Shown here piece by piece: positions 28,966-38,997 of a stretch of DNA of 64,000 bases; positions within the stretch are counted from its first letter, which is position 1; each line of letters begins with the position of its first letter. The position numbers were made by a program, and so were the translations under genes. The notes beneath the pieces are model-generated. The model made no database searches and was not told the origin of the DNA. It saw nothing but the letters and a program-made list of their open reading frames with translations. This DNA is from Zobellia galactanivorans (GTDB lineage: Bacteria; Bacteroidota; Bacteroidia; Flavobacteriales; Flavobacteriaceae): assembly GCF_000973105.1 (NCBI RefSeq), contig NC_015844.1, positions 930,001 to 994,000 of the forward strand, read 5' to 3'.

Positions 28966-30151
28966 TCAACACTTCTAAAGGGTTCGTTTCATCTATCTCT
29001 TCGGACGGCTTTTCTACTTTAGCCTCCTTATTGCTCACACTCAAAATAACACCGATGGCCAAGCAGGTCATCCAGCTACTGGTACCACCGCTACTGATCA
29101 GCGGCAAGGTCTGCCCCGTTACCGGAAAAAGCTCGACCGCCACGGCCATATTGATCAACGCCTGAAAGACTATGGGAAGCCCTACCCCAAGCGCTGCCAA
29201 CTTACCGAAAATAGTGGCACTTCCATTGGCCACGACCACGATCCGGAACAGCAGGAACATATAAAAGAACATAAGGGCGAAACCACCCACCAGTCCATAC
29301 TCCTCCACGATAATGGCATAAATAAAATCCGATGAGCTCTGTGGCAAAAAGTTTTTCTGAATGCTTTTTCCCGCACCTTTACCGACAATACCTCCCGTAG
29401 CAATGGCAATCTTGGCCCGCTCGATCTGGTAATCGGCCTCGGTATCTTCCGAATCGGCAAAATTCTCTACCCTACTGATCCACGTATCGACGCGGTTCGG
29501 GAACAGCCCTGGAATAGCCTTTGCCGTAAGTATAAAGAACGCCAAGCTCAATACACTCGCCCCAATGATACCGAACAAATATTTTAGCGGATACCCCCCT
29601 AAAAAGCAAAGCAAGAGTACCATTGAAAATATAATGGCCGCCGTTGAAAAGTTCGCGGGCAAAATTAAGGCCACCGTTAGAAAAACGGGAATCCACAAGG
29701 GCAATATACTTCTCTTAAAGGTAATCTCTTTATGCCTTACCTTACTCAGGTAGCGCGCCACATAGATCATTAGCACCACTGCGGCCAGGTTCGATGTCTG
29801 GAACGAGATACCAACTATGGGAACGCTGATCCATCGGCTTGCGTTGGCCCCGCCTATAGTAGTACCCTGGGCCAGGGTAAATACCAACAAAACCAGCACC
29901 AAAGGCATGGCGATCAAAGACAAACCCTTAAAGAAATGCGAGGGGATACGATGAACACCATAAATGATACCAAAGCCCAAAAACAATAGCAATGCATGTT
30001 TTACCAAATACCCAAACGTGGTTCCGTTACCCACTACATAGACCAAATTACTACTGGCACTATATACCGGCAAGAACGAAAACAAGCCCAAGAGGGCCGC
30101 AATGGCCCAAATAGCTTTATCTCCTTTGATATTTTCAAAAAATGCGTTCAC
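28952..30151 (-). CDS. ftsW: septal peptidoglycan polymerase FtsW (SEDS family)
   Basis: A multi-pass inner-membrane glycosyltransferase that polymerises lipid II at the septum together with its cognate class b PBP. Ten or so hydrophobic helices, the SEDS segments [20 protein letters not shown] (about residues 97-116), [31 protein letters not shown] (about 257-287) and [14 protein letters not shown] near the end are diagnostic. Placement between murD and murG in the dcw cluster distinguishes it from RodA. Length 399. Confidence 0.95.
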   Translation of the reverse strand: MNAFFENIKGDKAIWAIAALLGLFSFLPVYSASSNLVYVVGNGTTFGYLVKHALLLFLGFGIIYGVHRIPSHFFKGLSLIAMPLVLVLLVFTLAQGTTIGGANASRWISVPIVGISFQTSNLAAVVLMIYVARYLSKVRHKEITFKRSILPLWIPVFLTVALILPANFSTAAIIFSMVLLLCFLGGYPLKYLFGIIGASVLSLAFFILTAKAIPGLFPNRVDTWISRVENFADSEDTEADYQIERAKIAIATGGIVGKGAGKSIQKNFLPQSSSDFIYAIIVEEYGLVGGFALMFFYMFLLFRIVVVANGSATIFGKLAALGVGLPIVFQALINMAVAVELFPVTGQTLPLISSGGTSSWMTCLAIGVILSVSNKEAKVEKPSEEIDETNPLEVLSGQL

Positions 30152-30163
30152 TGCGTACTGTCT

Positions 30164-31498
30164 TTACAAGTTCTTTACTGCGGCCTTAAATTGGTTTCCG
30201 CGATCTTCATAGTTCTGAAACAAATCAAAACTGGCACATGCCGGAGATAACAGAACCGTGTCTCCCCTCTCGGCAATCTTATAGGCCACTTTAACCGCTT
30301 CGTCCATGGCAAAGGTTTCCACCATTAGATCCACTACATTGCCAAAGGCATCCTTTATCTTTTCATTGTCCAATCCCAAGCAAACGATAGCCTTTACCTT
30401 TTCACGAACCAAAGGCATCAGCTCCCTGTAATCGTTACCCTTGTCCTGTCCTCCGACAATCCATACAATAGGTGTTTTCACACTATCCAAAGCATAGAAT
30501 ACGGAGTTTACGTTGGTAGCTTTAGAATCGTTTATATACTGTACATGGTGTATTTTCAATACGTTTTCAAGGCGATGGGGGGCTCCTTGAAAATTAGCGA
30601 TACTATCACGTATCGATGCTTTTCGTATGCTCACCAATTTTGCCGCTGTCATTGCAGCCATAGAATTTTTTAAATTGTGTTTTCCTTCAAGTGCTAAGGC
30701 GTCTTTTGTCATTTCCAATGTCTCGTTAGTTATGTTCAGTATTATGTTATTGTTCTTTAGATATGCTCCTTCCCCCAGTTCCTGTTCTATGGAAAATGGG
30801 AGTAATTTTGATTTAACGGGATGCTTTTCAAGCCAGGCAACAATCACCGGATCGTCTGCGTCATAAATTAAAAAGTCGTCTTCGTTCTGGTTCTGTGCTA
30901 TTCGGAATTTTGAAGCGACATAATTTTCAAACTTGTAATCATATCGGTCCAAATGATCCGGCGTAATGTTCGTTAGGATGGCGATATGCGGTTTAAAATC
31001 CACAATCCCGTCCAACTGAAAACTGCTGATTTCCAAAACGTAGAAATCATAATTGTTCTCAGCGACCATTTTAGCGTAGCTATCACCGATATTCCCCGCC
31101 ATCCCTACGTTCAACCCACCTTCTTTTAACAAGTGGTTGGTCAACATAGTAGTGGTGGTCTTTCCGTTACTTCCGGTTATACCGATCAAAGTAGCATCGG
31201 TATATCGCGATGCGAACTCAATCTCCGAAATAACAGGAATGCCCTTATCGTGCAATGCCTTCACCAATGGAACCGTATCGGGTATACCCGGACTTTTCAT
31301 GACCAGATCCGCATTCAGGATCTTTGCTTCCGTGTGCTTTTCGGCTTCCCAATCAATATCAAAATGTTCAAGAACGTCTCTATATTTCTCTTTTATCTTT
31401 CCCCGGTCCGATACAAAAACCTCGAACCCCTGTTGTTTTCCTAAGATGGCCGTACCCACTCCGCTTTCGCCTCCTCCTAAAACCACCAATCTTTTCAT
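30164..31498 (-). CDS. murD: UDP-N-acetylmuramoyl-L-alanine--D-glutamate ligase
   Basis: Cytoplasmic Mur ligase that adds D-Glu. Visible are the UDP-binding N-terminus (RLVVLGGGESGVGTAILG), the ATP loop GITGSNGKTTTTMLT near residue 110, the NITPDHLDRY motif near 190, NDSKATN near 320 and the C-terminal LLSPACASFDLFQNYEDRG signature of MurD. Length 444 is usual. It starts 1 base after the mraY stop and is followed 12 bases later by ftsW. Confidence 0.97.
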   Translation of the reverse strand: MKRLVVLGGGESGVGTAILGKQQGFEVFVSDRGKIKEKYRDVLEHFDIDWEAEKHTEAKILNADLVMKSPGIPDTVPLVKALHDKGIPVISEIEFASRYTDATLIGITGSNGKTTTTMLTNHLLKEGGLNVGMAGNIGDSYAKMVAENNYDFYVLEISSFQLDGIVDFKPHIAILTNITPDHLDRYDYKFENYVASKFRIAQNQNEDDFLIYDADDPVIVAWLEKHPVKSKLLPFSIEQELGEGAYLKNNNIILNITNETLEMTKDALALEGKHNLKNSMAAMTAAKLVSIRKASIRDSIANFQGAPHRLENVLKIHHVQYINDSKATNVNSVFYALDSVKTPIVWIVGGQDKGNDYRELMPLVREKVKAIVCLGLDNEKIKDAFGNVVDLMVETFAMDEAVKVAYKIAERGDTVLLSPACASFDLFQNYEDRGNQFKAAVKNL

Positions 31499-31499
31499 C

Positions 31500-32720
31500 T
31501 TATCTAACTTTCAAGGTAACCACGGTTATGACCGCTAAAAGGATGGCAATAATCCAAAACCGGGTAACGATCTTACTTTCGTGATATCCTTTTACCTGAT
31601 AGTGATGATGGATGGGCGACATTAAAAAAACACGCCTACCTTCCCCAAATTTCTTTTTGGTATACTTAAAATAGCCTACCTGTATCATGACCGATAGCGA
31701 CTCGGCAAAGAAGATTCCGCACAACACGGGAATCAACAATTCTTTTCTGATAATAATGGCGATCACGGCAATGATGCCCCCGATCGTCAAACTACCGGTG
31801 TCTCCCATAAAAACCTGGGCCGGAAAGGCGTTATACCAAAGAAAGCCCACCAATGCCCCCACAAATGCCGTTATAAAGACCACCAATTCTCCCGAATTGG
31901 GGATAAACATAATATCCAGGTAATTTGAAAAGATGACGTTACCCGACACCCAAGCAAAAACCCCCAGTGTAAAAACTATGATGGCCGACGTACCCGCCGC
32001 AAGGCCATCGATACCATCGGTAAGGTTGGCCCCGTTGGAAACCGCCGTTACGATAAGTATCACGATCGGTATGAATATCAACCAAGCGTAGTCACGGGCA
32101 CCTTCTCCCGCCCAACCGATAAAATCGCTATAATCCAACTCGTTGTTCTTAAAAAAAGGAACCGTGGTGCGCACCGATTTGATTTCCTTGCCTATAACGT
32201 CACGTACGGTCAATTGCTCGGTAATAATGGTACTGGAATCGTCCCTCATGGTCACCCCGGGATGAAAGTACAAGGTCGCCCCAACCCCAAGACCAAGAAC
32301 CACTTGACCCAACACCTTAAACCTACCTTTAAGACCTTGTTTATCTTTTTTGAATACCTTGATATAATCATCGGCAAAGCCTATAAAGCCCATCCAAAGC
32401 GTAGTGACGATCAGCAAAATGATGTAGATGTTATCAAGTTTTGCCAACAAAAGCACTGGAATCAAAGTTGACATGATAATGATGAGGCCGCCCATGGTCG
32501 GCGTACCCGCCTTTTGCTTTTGTCCTTCAAGACCAAGGTCACGTACACTCTCACCTATCTGCTGTCTTTGAAGAAAAAGAATAACCCGCTTACCATATAC
32601 CGTTGCTATCATCAACGAAAGCAGAATGGCCATGGCCGCCCTAAAGGTGGTGAACTGAAACAAGCTCGCCCCTGGCAACTGGTATTCATTTTCTAAATAT
32701 TCGAATAGGTAGTATAGCAT
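31500..32720 (-). CDS. mraY: phospho-MurNAc-pentapeptide transferase MraY
   Basis: Integral membrane enzyme that moves phospho-MurNAc-pentapeptide from UDP to undecaprenyl phosphate, forming lipid I. Conserved catalytic regions are KAGTPTMGG (about residue 71), GFADDYIK (about 113, with the Asp pair), the [10 protein letters not shown] loop near 233 and the FMGDTGSL...SPIHHHYQ series in the C-terminal half. A stretch of about 50 residues between helices near 160-215 is an insertion typical of Bacteroidota MraY. Length 406. Confidence 0.97.
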   Translation of the reverse strand: MLYYLFEYLENEYQLPGASLFQFTTFRAAMAILLSLMIATVYGKRVILFLQRQQIGESVRDLGLEGQKQKAGTPTMGGLIIIMSTLIPVLLLAKLDNIYIILLIVTTLWMGFIGFADDYIKVFKKDKQGLKGRFKVLGQVVLGLGVGATLYFHPGVTMRDDSSTIITEQLTVRDVIGKEIKSVRTTVPFFKNNELDYSDFIGWAGEGARDYAWLIFIPIVILIVTAVSNGANLTDGIDGLAAGTSAIIVFTLGVFAWVSGNVIFSNYLDIMFIPNSGELVVFITAFVGALVGFLWYNAFPAQVFMGDTGSLTIGGIIAVIAIIIRKELLIPVLCGIFFAESLSVMIQVGYFKYTKKKFGEGRRVFLMSPIHHHYQVKGYHESKIVTRFWIIAILLAVITVVTLKVR

Positions 32721-32759
32721 CTTTTAAGCTTCTAGTCTTTATATTTTCTTTGGTCTTCG

Positions 32760-34223
32760 TTATTTATCCAAGCGCTTAAGCACGTCTTTCACCGTTTCAA
32801 AATCGTCAAAGTGAATGCGCTTTCCATTCGTTTCCTGATAGGTCTCATGTCCTTTTCCGGCAATGAGTATGATATCTTCGGCATTAGCCAACTGGCATGC
32901 CGTTTTTATAGCCTGCTCCCTATTTTCTATGGATAGGATTTTCTTTACGTTCTGTGGTTCCACCCCTTTTTCCATAGCATCTATAATGGCTATGGGAGAC
33001 TCCCCTCTCGGGTTGTCGGAGGTAAAAATGGCCTTATCGCTCAACTGCGAAGCAATATGACCCATAACCGGACGCTTAGAGCTGTCTCTATCGCCACCAC
33101 ACCCCACAACGGTGATAACGTTTTCATTTCCAGTTCTCAGCGTACTGATTGTTTCCAGTACGTTTTTTAGCGCATCCGGCGTATGGGCATAGTCAACTAT
33201 AGCCGTAATTTTTTTACTCGATATAAAATATTGAAAGCGGCCGTCTACGTTTTCCAGTTCGCTCAACAATCGCAAGGTTTCCAAGGTTTCCATGCCCAAC
33301 AGGTCGGCCGTGGCAAAAATCGCCAACATATTATAGGCATTGAAATGACCTATAAGCCTTGACCAGAGTTCATGTTCGTTTATTTTGAGCAACGTACCGC
33401 TAAACTGGCTCTCCAGTACCTGTGCCCGATAATTGGCATAGGTCCTAAGGGCATATGTATACTTTTTGGCCTTGGTATTCTGCAACATAACCGCTCCGTT
33501 CTTATCATCTATATTCGAAAGGGCAAAAGCAGTTTTAGGCAGCTGATCGAAAAGTATTTTTTTGGTATCCCTATACTCGGCAAAAGTCTTATGATAATCT
33601 AAGTGGTCATGGGAGAGGTTGGTAAAAATAGCCCCCTCAAAGGTCAAGCCTTGTGTTCTTTTTTGATGGATGCCATGCGAACTCACTTCCATAAAGCAGA
33701 ACTCCACCCCGGCCTCGTTCATTAGGTGCAAATGCGCATTGATCGTCAATGCATCGGGAGTGGTATGACTGGTGGCGTACACTTGATCATCAACCATTAT
33801 TTTAATGGTAGACAAAAGCCCTACCTTATACCCCGCCTTCTTGAACAATTGGTACAACAGACTCGATATGGTAGTCTTACCGTTGGTTCCGGTAACCCCT
33901 ACCAATTTTAAGTTTTTGGAAGGATTGCCGTAAAAATTGGATGCCATCATGGCCAAGGCCGTATTACCATCCTTTACCTCTACATAGGTTACGCCATCTA
34001 TTATCTGTTCCGGCAAGGTTTCGCACACAATAGCCTTTGCCCCAAGGTCAATGGCCTTGCCTATGAACAAATGGCCATCGGTCAACGTTCCCTTGATAGC
34101 CACAAAAACATCGTCCATTTCGACCTTTCTAGAATCAAAACGGATGTTGTTCACCAATACATTGGTAGAACCGATTACATCGGTCAGGCTTGCCCCGAAC
34201 AATATGTCCTTCAATAGTCTCAC
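32760..34223 (-). CDS. murE: UDP-MurNAc-L-Ala-D-Glu--2,6-diaminopimelate ligase
   Basis: Adds the third residue of the stem peptide. The motif DNPRGESP near residue 405 is the signature of enzymes that use meso-diaminopimelate rather than lysine, so the wall is inferred to be of the mDAP type. The ATP loop GVTGTNGKTTISSLLYQL near 110, the substrate-binding SSHGIHQKRT and NLSHDHLDYH segments and the C-terminal IAGKGHETYQ are intact. Length 487. It overlaps the PBP gene by 4 bases. Confidence 0.96.
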   Translation of the reverse strand: MRLLKDILFGASLTDVIGSTNVLVNNIRFDSRKVEMDDVFVAIKGTLTDGHLFIGKAIDLGAKAIVCETLPEQIIDGVTYVEVKDGNTALAMMASNFYGNPSKNLKLVGVTGTNGKTTISSLLYQLFKKAGYKVGLLSTIKIMVDDQVYATSHTTPDALTINAHLHLMNEAGVEFCFMEVSSHGIHQKRTQGLTFEGAIFTNLSHDHLDYHKTFAEYRDTKKILFDQLPKTAFALSNIDDKNGAVMLQNTKAKKYTYALRTYANYRAQVLESQFSGTLLKINEHELWSRLIGHFNAYNMLAIFATADLLGMETLETLRLLSELENVDGRFQYFISSKKITAIVDYAHTPDALKNVLETISTLRTGNENVITVVGCGGDRDSSKRPVMGHIASQLSDKAIFTSDNPRGESPIAIIDAMEKGVEPQNVKKILSIENREQAIKTACQLANAEDIILIAGKGHETYQETNGKRIHFDDFETVKDVLKRLDK

Positions 34224-36226
34224 GATAGCTCTAGTGTAATTTTTTTAGCTTCCTTAATGCTCGTTCCCTGGGAAACGGACTGTCTTTTTACTTTTCCATT
34301 GCCCTTTACCTCTACCTCTATCCCAAGGTTTTCAAGGATCGAAACCGCATCCATACCGCTCATACCCTTCACATTGGGCACTTGCTTGTAATGTTTTTGG
34401 GCTTCGGCATAATATTTTTGATACGATTTTTCCAATCGCGGGTCTTCCATCTTGTCCATATCCACCTCGTCTACCAAAGGAGAAGTCGCATATACTTTCT
34501 GCGCTATGGACTTGAATACGGGCCCCGAAACATCGGCACCGTAGTACCCCACACTTTTATCCGGCTCATGGATAACCACGATACAGGAGTACTTTGGGTT
34601 TTCAGCAGGGAAATACCCCGCAAAAGTCGATATGTACTTTAGTTTATCAGGATCTTTCGAAACGTAATTTTTTTGCGCGGTCCCCGTTTTACCCGCCATG
34701 GAAAAATTAGGCGAATACAACCGGTGGCCCGTACCGTATTTTTTTTCGACTACATTTTTCAGCAGTTCTTGCACCTTGGAAGCGGTTTCCTTTGAACAGA
34801 TCGCTTCGCTGATCACCTCTTTATCGAACTTTTGAACGGTGCGGTCCCACTCCTTTACTTCCTTGATCAATCGAGGCTTTACCATTTCACCATCATTGGC
34901 AATGGCATTGTAAAAAGTAAGCACCTGCAAAGGCGTCATGGATACCTCGTAACCATGGGACATCCACGCCAATGAAATACCGGACCAACCCTTGTCGCCA
35001 GGAAACCTGATAACCGGCTCCCCTTCCCCTTTTATAGGGAGGTCCAATTTTTTATGGAGGTTCATACGCATCAAACGATTGACGAATTTCTCGGGATCGT
35101 TCTTGTAATTATTGTGGATCATTTTTGCGAAAGCCGTGTTAGAGGAAACCTCAAAGGCATGCCCTGCGGAAATCTTACCATATCCGCCCCACTTGGAATC
35201 CCTTACCGTTCTATCGTAAATTTTCCATCTTCCGTTCTCGGTATCGAGTACAGTACTGGTATCAATCACCTTATCCTCAAGGGCCGCCACAAGCGACATC
35301 AACTTAAAGGTAGAACCCGGCTCGTGCGATTCCCCTATGGCGTAATTCAAGCGCTCATAGTATTTACCGGCTTCGGTCCGTCCCAAATTCGATATGGCCT
35401 TCACTTCACCCGTTTCGGTTTCCATAACGATGACACAACCATGGTCGGCCTTATAATGCTCCAATTGCCCCAGCAAAGCGTGGTGGGCGATATCCTGAAT
35501 ATTAATATCGATGGTAGACACCAAATCATACCCATCTTTAGGCTCAACGATATTCTCCCACCCGATCGGCTTCCACTGGCCTTTGGCAATTTTTTGCTTT
35601 AAACGCTTCCCTTGAACACCCCTTAGGTATTCACCGTAGGCCCTTTCGAGCCCCACTCCTGAATAGTATCCGTTTTCGTCTACGTTCTCATAGCCCACAC
35701 TGCGCTCCGCGATTTTACCCAACGGATGCTCCCTAACCGTTTTCTGCTCTATGATCAAACCGCCTTTGTACGGCCCCTTATTGAATAGCGGAAAATCTTT
35801 GACCGCTATGTATTCGGAGTAATCAAGGTTTCTGGCTATAAGGGCATATCTGTTCTTGTTCACCTTGGCCTTCCTCAAAACTTGCTGATAGTGCGAAGAC
35901 GATTTACCCAACATTTTTGAAAGCGCATTGGACAAGGGAACGATATTCCTCCTAAAGTCTTCCTCACTCACGGTAACGGCATCGAAACGGATGGTGTAGC
36001 GCGATACGGAAGTCGCCAATAGACTACCATCGTCAGAATATAGATTACCGCGATTGGGCGCTATGGTAAACATCTTTTCAGTGCGCTCCATCGCCAAGGC
36101 CTTGTACTTATCGCCTTGCACAAACTGGATATTCACCAATTTGAAAAGCACGGCAATAGCGAACAAAAACATGAACGCCGTTACAACGTACAACCGGGTC
36201 AATATGCTTTTTTCGGTTACGGCCAC
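34220..36226 (-). CDS. ftsI: septal penicillin-binding protein with PASTA domain (FtsI)
   Basis: A class b transpeptidase of 668 residues that cross-links septal peptidoglycan with FtsW. One N-terminal membrane helix (VVTAFMFLFAIAVLFKLVNIQF) is followed by a PBP dimerisation domain and the transpeptidase domain, with the catalytic SxxK in EPGSTFKLMS (about residue 305), SSN near 360 and KTG in MAGKTGTAQKN near 511. A single PASTA domain closes the chain (QVPNVKGMSGMDAVSILENL, about 610-668); this is common in Bacteroidota and Gram-positive division PBPs and absent from E. coli FtsI. It shares one base with ftsL. Confidence 0.95.
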   Translation of the reverse strand: MAVTEKSILTRLYVVTAFMFLFAIAVLFKLVNIQFVQGDKYKALAMERTEKMFTIAPNRGNLYSDDGSLLATSVSRYTIRFDAVTVSEEDFRRNIVPLSNALSKMLGKSSSHYQQVLRKAKVNKNRYALIARNLDYSEYIAVKDFPLFNKGPYKGGLIIEQKTVREHPLGKIAERSVGYENVDENGYYSGVGLERAYGEYLRGVQGKRLKQKIAKGQWKPIGWENIVEPKDGYDLVSTIDINIQDIAHHALLGQLEHYKADHGCVIVMETETGEVKAISNLGRTEAGKYYERLNYAIGESHEPGSTFKLMSLVAALEDKVIDTSTVLDTENGRWKIYDRTVRDSKWGGYGKISAGHAFEVSSNTAFAKMIHNNYKNDPEKFVNRLMRMNLHKKLDLPIKGEGEPVIRFPGDKGWSGISLAWMSHGYEVSMTPLQVLTFYNAIANDGEMVKPRLIKEVKEWDRTVQKFDKEVISEAICSKETASKVQELLKNVVEKKYGTGHRLYSPNFSMAGKTGTAQKNYVSKDPDKLKYISTFAGYFPAENPKYSCIVVIHEPDKSVGYYGADVSGPVFKSIAQKVYATSPLVDEVDMDKMEDPRLEKSYQKYYAEAQKHYKQVPNVKGMSGMDAVSILENLGIEVEVKGNGKVKRQSVSQGTSIKEAKKITLELS

Positions 36227-36555
36227 TATTCTTCCTTCTTATTGTTTGATTTAACCTTTATTTGTTTTGGCGGCACCTCTGACGGGTACAAGCCTTTTTC
36301 CGCCACGATCTGCATTACCGTAGATTCCAACTTTAACTGTTGCACGTCTGAGCGCACATCTACAAATTCGTTCCGAAGCTCTTTTACCTCTTCGTTCAAT
36401 GCCGCTATCTGATGCACCTTTTTATCGGCACTATGCGAACTACCGATCATAACGGTGGCCAGAAAAGAGGTGAAAATGATAAACAGCCAATTTTTGGGGG
36501 CGTCGCCGCTCACCAAAAACCTACCTTTTAATATGTTCAACAATCCTTTTTTCAT
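36226..36555 (-). CDS. ftsL: FtsL-like cell division protein
   Basis: A 109-residue bitopic membrane protein. A single helix near residues 22-38 (NWLFIIFTSFLATVMIG) is followed by a coiled coil rich in heptads (KVHQIAALNEEVKELRNEFVDVRSDVQQLKLEST). This topology, and a position between rsmH and ftsI, define FtsL-like proteins in this phylum; sequence similarity to E. coli FtsL is low. FtsL forms a complex with FtsQ and FtsB to activate FtsWI. The start lies 28 bases after rsmH. Confidence 0.85.
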   Translation of the reverse strand: MKKGLLNILKGRFLVSGDAPKNWLFIIFTSFLATVMIGSSHSADKKVHQIAALNEEVKELRNEFVDVRSDVQQLKLESTVMQIVAEKGLYPSEVPPKQIKVKSNNKKEE

Positions 36556-36583
36556 TTTTTCGCTTTTCTTTATTCCTTTTACT

Positions 36584-37504
36584 TTATTTAATTATGCGCT
36601 CCGCAATTCTCAATTTGGCACTGCGGGCACGATTGTTCCTTGCTATTTCCTCTTTGGAAGGAACTATAAGCGACCCCACTTTTTTGAACGGAACATCAAC
36701 ATTTCCGTAAAAATCCTTCGGCGCCTCACCTTGAAATTGTCCTTCCCGTATAAATCGCTTTACCAAACGATCTTCCAAGGAATGATAACTTATTACACTT
36801 AGCCTTCCTCCTTCATCCAACAACTCCGGAGTCTGCAACAAAAACTCCTCGATTACCGCGATCTCTTGGTTCACTTCAATGCGAACGGCCTGATATATCT
36901 GGGCCAATATCTTATGCTCTTTGGCTTTCGGCAAGAACTTCTGCAGCGCCTCTTTCAACATTTCGGTAGTCTTGATCGGCGCTTCTTCCCGTTTTGCCAA
37001 AATGGTCTTGGCCATTGCATTGGCATTTCTTAAATCCCCATACTGAAAAAGAACCCTTCTTAAATCGTCGTAATCATAGTTATTGACCACTTCATAAGCC
37101 GACAAGAGGTTCCTTTTGCTCATCCGCATATCAAGATCGGCCTCGAACCGGGTAGAGAACCCACGTTCAGCTTTATCGAACTGATGTGAGGAAACACCAA
37201 AATCGGCCAAAATCCCATCCACTTTTCGAATACCGTAGAACTTCAAAAACTGCCGGATGAACCTGAAATTCTCATTGATCAGCGTAAAACGCGGATCGTC
37301 AATGGCATTTGCAAGCGCATCTTCGTCTTGATCGAAAGCGAACAACTTTCCTTCGCTTCCCAAGTACTCCAATATCTTTCTCGAGTGCCCACCGCCACCA
37401 AAGGTGACATCGACATACACACCGTTCTCTTTTATATTGAGTCCGTCAACGGACTCTTGCAACAATACAGGATTATGATACATAGCTTTCGTCATCTCCG
37501 TCAT
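36584..37504 (-). CDS. rsmH: 16S rRNA (cytosine(1402)-N4)-methyltransferase
   Basis: Methylates N4 of C1402 in the ribosomal P site. N-terminal YHNPVLLQESVDGL, SAM-binding DVTFGGGGHSRKIL (about residue 32), the GILADFGVSSHQFD motif near 100, RGFSTRFEADLDMRM and the C-terminal SYHSLEDRLVKRF are all typical. Several starts are possible (ATG 37504, 37495, 37483); each overlaps the end of mraZ, so translation is coupled. I keep the ATG at 37504, giving 306 residues. Its position after mraZ is the almost universal arrangement. Confidence 0.96.
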   Translation of the reverse strand: MTEMTKAMYHNPVLLQESVDGLNIKENGVYVDVTFGGGGHSRKILEYLGSEGKLFAFDQDEDALANAIDDPRFTLINENFRFIRQFLKFYGIRKVDGILADFGVSSHQFDKAERGFSTRFEADLDMRMSKRNLLSAYEVVNNYDYDDLRRVLFQYGDLRNANAMAKTILAKREEAPIKTTEMLKEALQKFLPKAKEHKILAQIYQAVRIEVNQEIAVIEEFLLQTPELLDEGGRLSVISYHSLEDRLVKRFIREGQFQGEAPKDFYGNVDVPFKKVGSLIVPSKEEIARNNRARSAKLRIAERIIK

Positions 37505-37946
37505 CACCCATTACCTCTTCCGCCAAATCGGCGAAATCCTCAGCGGTTTCTTCCAATACTTTCTCATAGCTATCCTTGTCCCAGATCTCTATAATGTTAA
37601 TGGCCGAACTCAAAACCACCTCTTTGGAGATGTTCGCAAACTCCACCAGGTTTTTCGGTATCAACATTCGTCCCGTACCATCGATCTCAATGACTTTCAC
37701 TCCGGCCGAAAAACGACGGATAAAATCATTGTTTTTCTTCTTGAAGCGGTTTTTCTTGTTCATCTTCTGCATCAGAAGATTCCACTCCTCCATAGGATAC
37801 AATTCCAGACAAGGTTGAAAAACAGATCTTTTGATCACAAAGCCTTGATTCAAAATCGGTGACATCTGATTTTTTAGGGCAACCGGAATCATTACCCTAC
37901 CTTTGGCATCGGCCTTACAATCGTATGTCCCAATGAAATTGATCAC
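37473..37946 (-). CDS. mraZ: MraZ, transcriptional regulator of the dcw cluster
   Basis: MraZ is an AbrB-like DNA-binding protein that in E. coli represses its own operon by binding repeated sites upstream of its gene. The 157-residue protein shows two MraZ half domains, each with a DxKGR-type motif: DCKADAKGRVMIPVALKN (about residues 9-26) and EIDGTGRMLIPKNLVEFA (about 92-109). The tail is acidic (EEVMGDDGDDES). It heads the whole cluster, and a set of three repeats fitting an MraZ box lies 45-74 bases upstream. Confidence 0.95.
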   Translation of the reverse strand: MINFIGTYDCKADAKGRVMIPVALKNQMSPILNQGFVIKRSVFQPCLELYPMEEWNLLMQKMNKKNRFKKKNNDFIRRFSAGVKVIEIDGTGRMLIPKNLVEFANISKEVVLSSAINIIEIWDKDSYEKVLEETAEDFADLAEEVMGDDGDDESYVS

Positions 37947-37976
37947 TTAAAAAAGCTGTTTTACAATACTATAACT

Positions 37977-37984
37977 CAAAACTA
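37977..37984 (-). promoter_or_regulatory. -7 element of the mraZ / dcw promoter
   Basis: The minus strand reads TAGTTTTG, which fits TAnnTTTG, 30 bases before the mraZ ATG. The -33 position falls inside the repeat array at 37991-38020. Confidence 0.55.
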
Positions 37985-37990
37985 CAAATT

Positions 37991-38020
37991 TTATTACCAC
38001 ATTTTACCACTAATTACCAC
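37991..38020 (-). promoter_or_regulatory. MraZ-box-like array: three 10-bp direct repeats
   Basis: Three consecutive 10-base units end in TTACCAC on the plus strand (37994-38000, 38004-38010, 38014-38020), so the minus strand reads GTGGTAA every 10 bases. This matches the layout of known MraZ operators, short G-rich units repeated at one helical turn. The array lies over the spacer and -33 region of the likely mraZ promoter. Two more GTGG half-sites on the plus strand (38035, 38055) are 20 bases apart. Confidence 0.65.
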
Positions 38021-38167
38021 TTTGTTAATAAATAGTGGGTTTTCGGCATAACTTGTGGTTAAATTTGCTTGAAAAAAAATGACGTTTTTGACCGCTGAAT
38101 GAAAAATAATGGCCAATTCTCGCTTTATTGAGCTATACTTGTAACCAAGTCATAATAGGATTATGCC

Positions 38168-38175
38168 TATCTTTG
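38168..38175 (+). promoter_or_regulatory. -7 element of the alpha/beta hydrolase gene
   Basis: TATCTTTG, a perfect TAnnTTTG, lies 25 bases before the ATG at 38201. No convincing -33 element at the usual distance. Confidence 0.45.
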
Positions 38176-38200
38176 GCCAACAGACCAAGAAGTATCTTGA

Positions 38201-38965
38201 ATGGAAAAAAATTTAATTAAGGAAGGAAAGTTCCGGTATATAGAGATAGGCGAAGGAACGCCGCTCATTATTTTACACGGTCTCATGGGAGGGCTAAGCA
38301 ACTTTCAAGGTGTCACCGACTACTTTCCGAAAAAGGGGTATAAGGTGCTCATACCCGAGCTACCGATTTACGATATGCCAATGCTTAAGACCAACGTAAA
38401 GCAATTTGCCAAGTTCTTGGCCAAATTCATTGAGTTCAAGCAGCTTGACAACGTTATACTACTGGGCAATTCCCTTGGAGGGCATATTGGCCTCCTACAC
38501 ACGAAACTCTATCCGAAAATGGTAAAGGCCCTCATTATAACCGGAAGCTCCGGATTGTACGAGAGCGCCATGGGCGATGGGTATCCAAGACGAGGCGATT
38601 ACGAGTTCATAAAGAAGAAGGCCCAAGATGTATTTTACGATCCCGAGATCGCCACCAAAGAAATCGTAGACGAAGTATTTGCCACGGTCAACGACCGTAA
38701 AAAGATCATAAAGACCTTGGCAATCGCCAAAAGTGCCATTAGGCACAATATGGCCGACGACCTTCCTAAAATGAACACCCCTATATGTATTATCTGGGGA
38801 GAGAACGACAGTGTAACACCACCCGACGTAGCCAAACTCTTTCACGAGCTGCTACCCGACTCGGATCTTTACTGGATCGAAAAGTGTGGCCATGCCCCTA
38901 TGATGGAGCATCCTGACAAGTTCAACGAGATTCTTGACAGCTGGCTGACCAAACGCAATTTCTAA
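38201..38965 (+). CDS. alpha/beta hydrolase
   Basis: A 254-residue alpha/beta-hydrolase-fold enzyme without signal peptide. The oxyanion-hole segment LHGLMGGLSNF near residue 25, nucleophile elbow GNSLGGHIG with Ser near 91, acid residue in WGENDSVTPPDV near 207 and catalytic His in CGHAPMMEHP near 235 complete the triad. Substrate cannot be predicted. It is divergent from mraZ and often lies beside the mraZ/dcw cluster and engB in flavobacteria. The engB gene follows 32 bases later, probably in the same transcript. Confidence 0.92.
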   Translation: MEKNLIKEGKFRYIEIGEGTPLIILHGLMGGLSNFQGVTDYFPKKGYKVLIPELPIYDMPMLKTNVKQFAKFLAKFIEFKQLDNVILLGNSLGGHIGLLHTKLYPKMVKALIITGSSGLYESAMGDGYPRRGDYEFIKKKAQDVFYDPEIATKEIVDEVFATVNDRKKIIKTLAIAKSAIRHNMADDLPKMNTPICIIWGENDSVTPPDVAKLFHELLPDSDLYWIEKCGHAPMMEHPDKFNEILDSWLTKRNF

Positions 38966-38997
38966 CAACCCTTCACTTCTCTTAAACAAGCTTAAAG

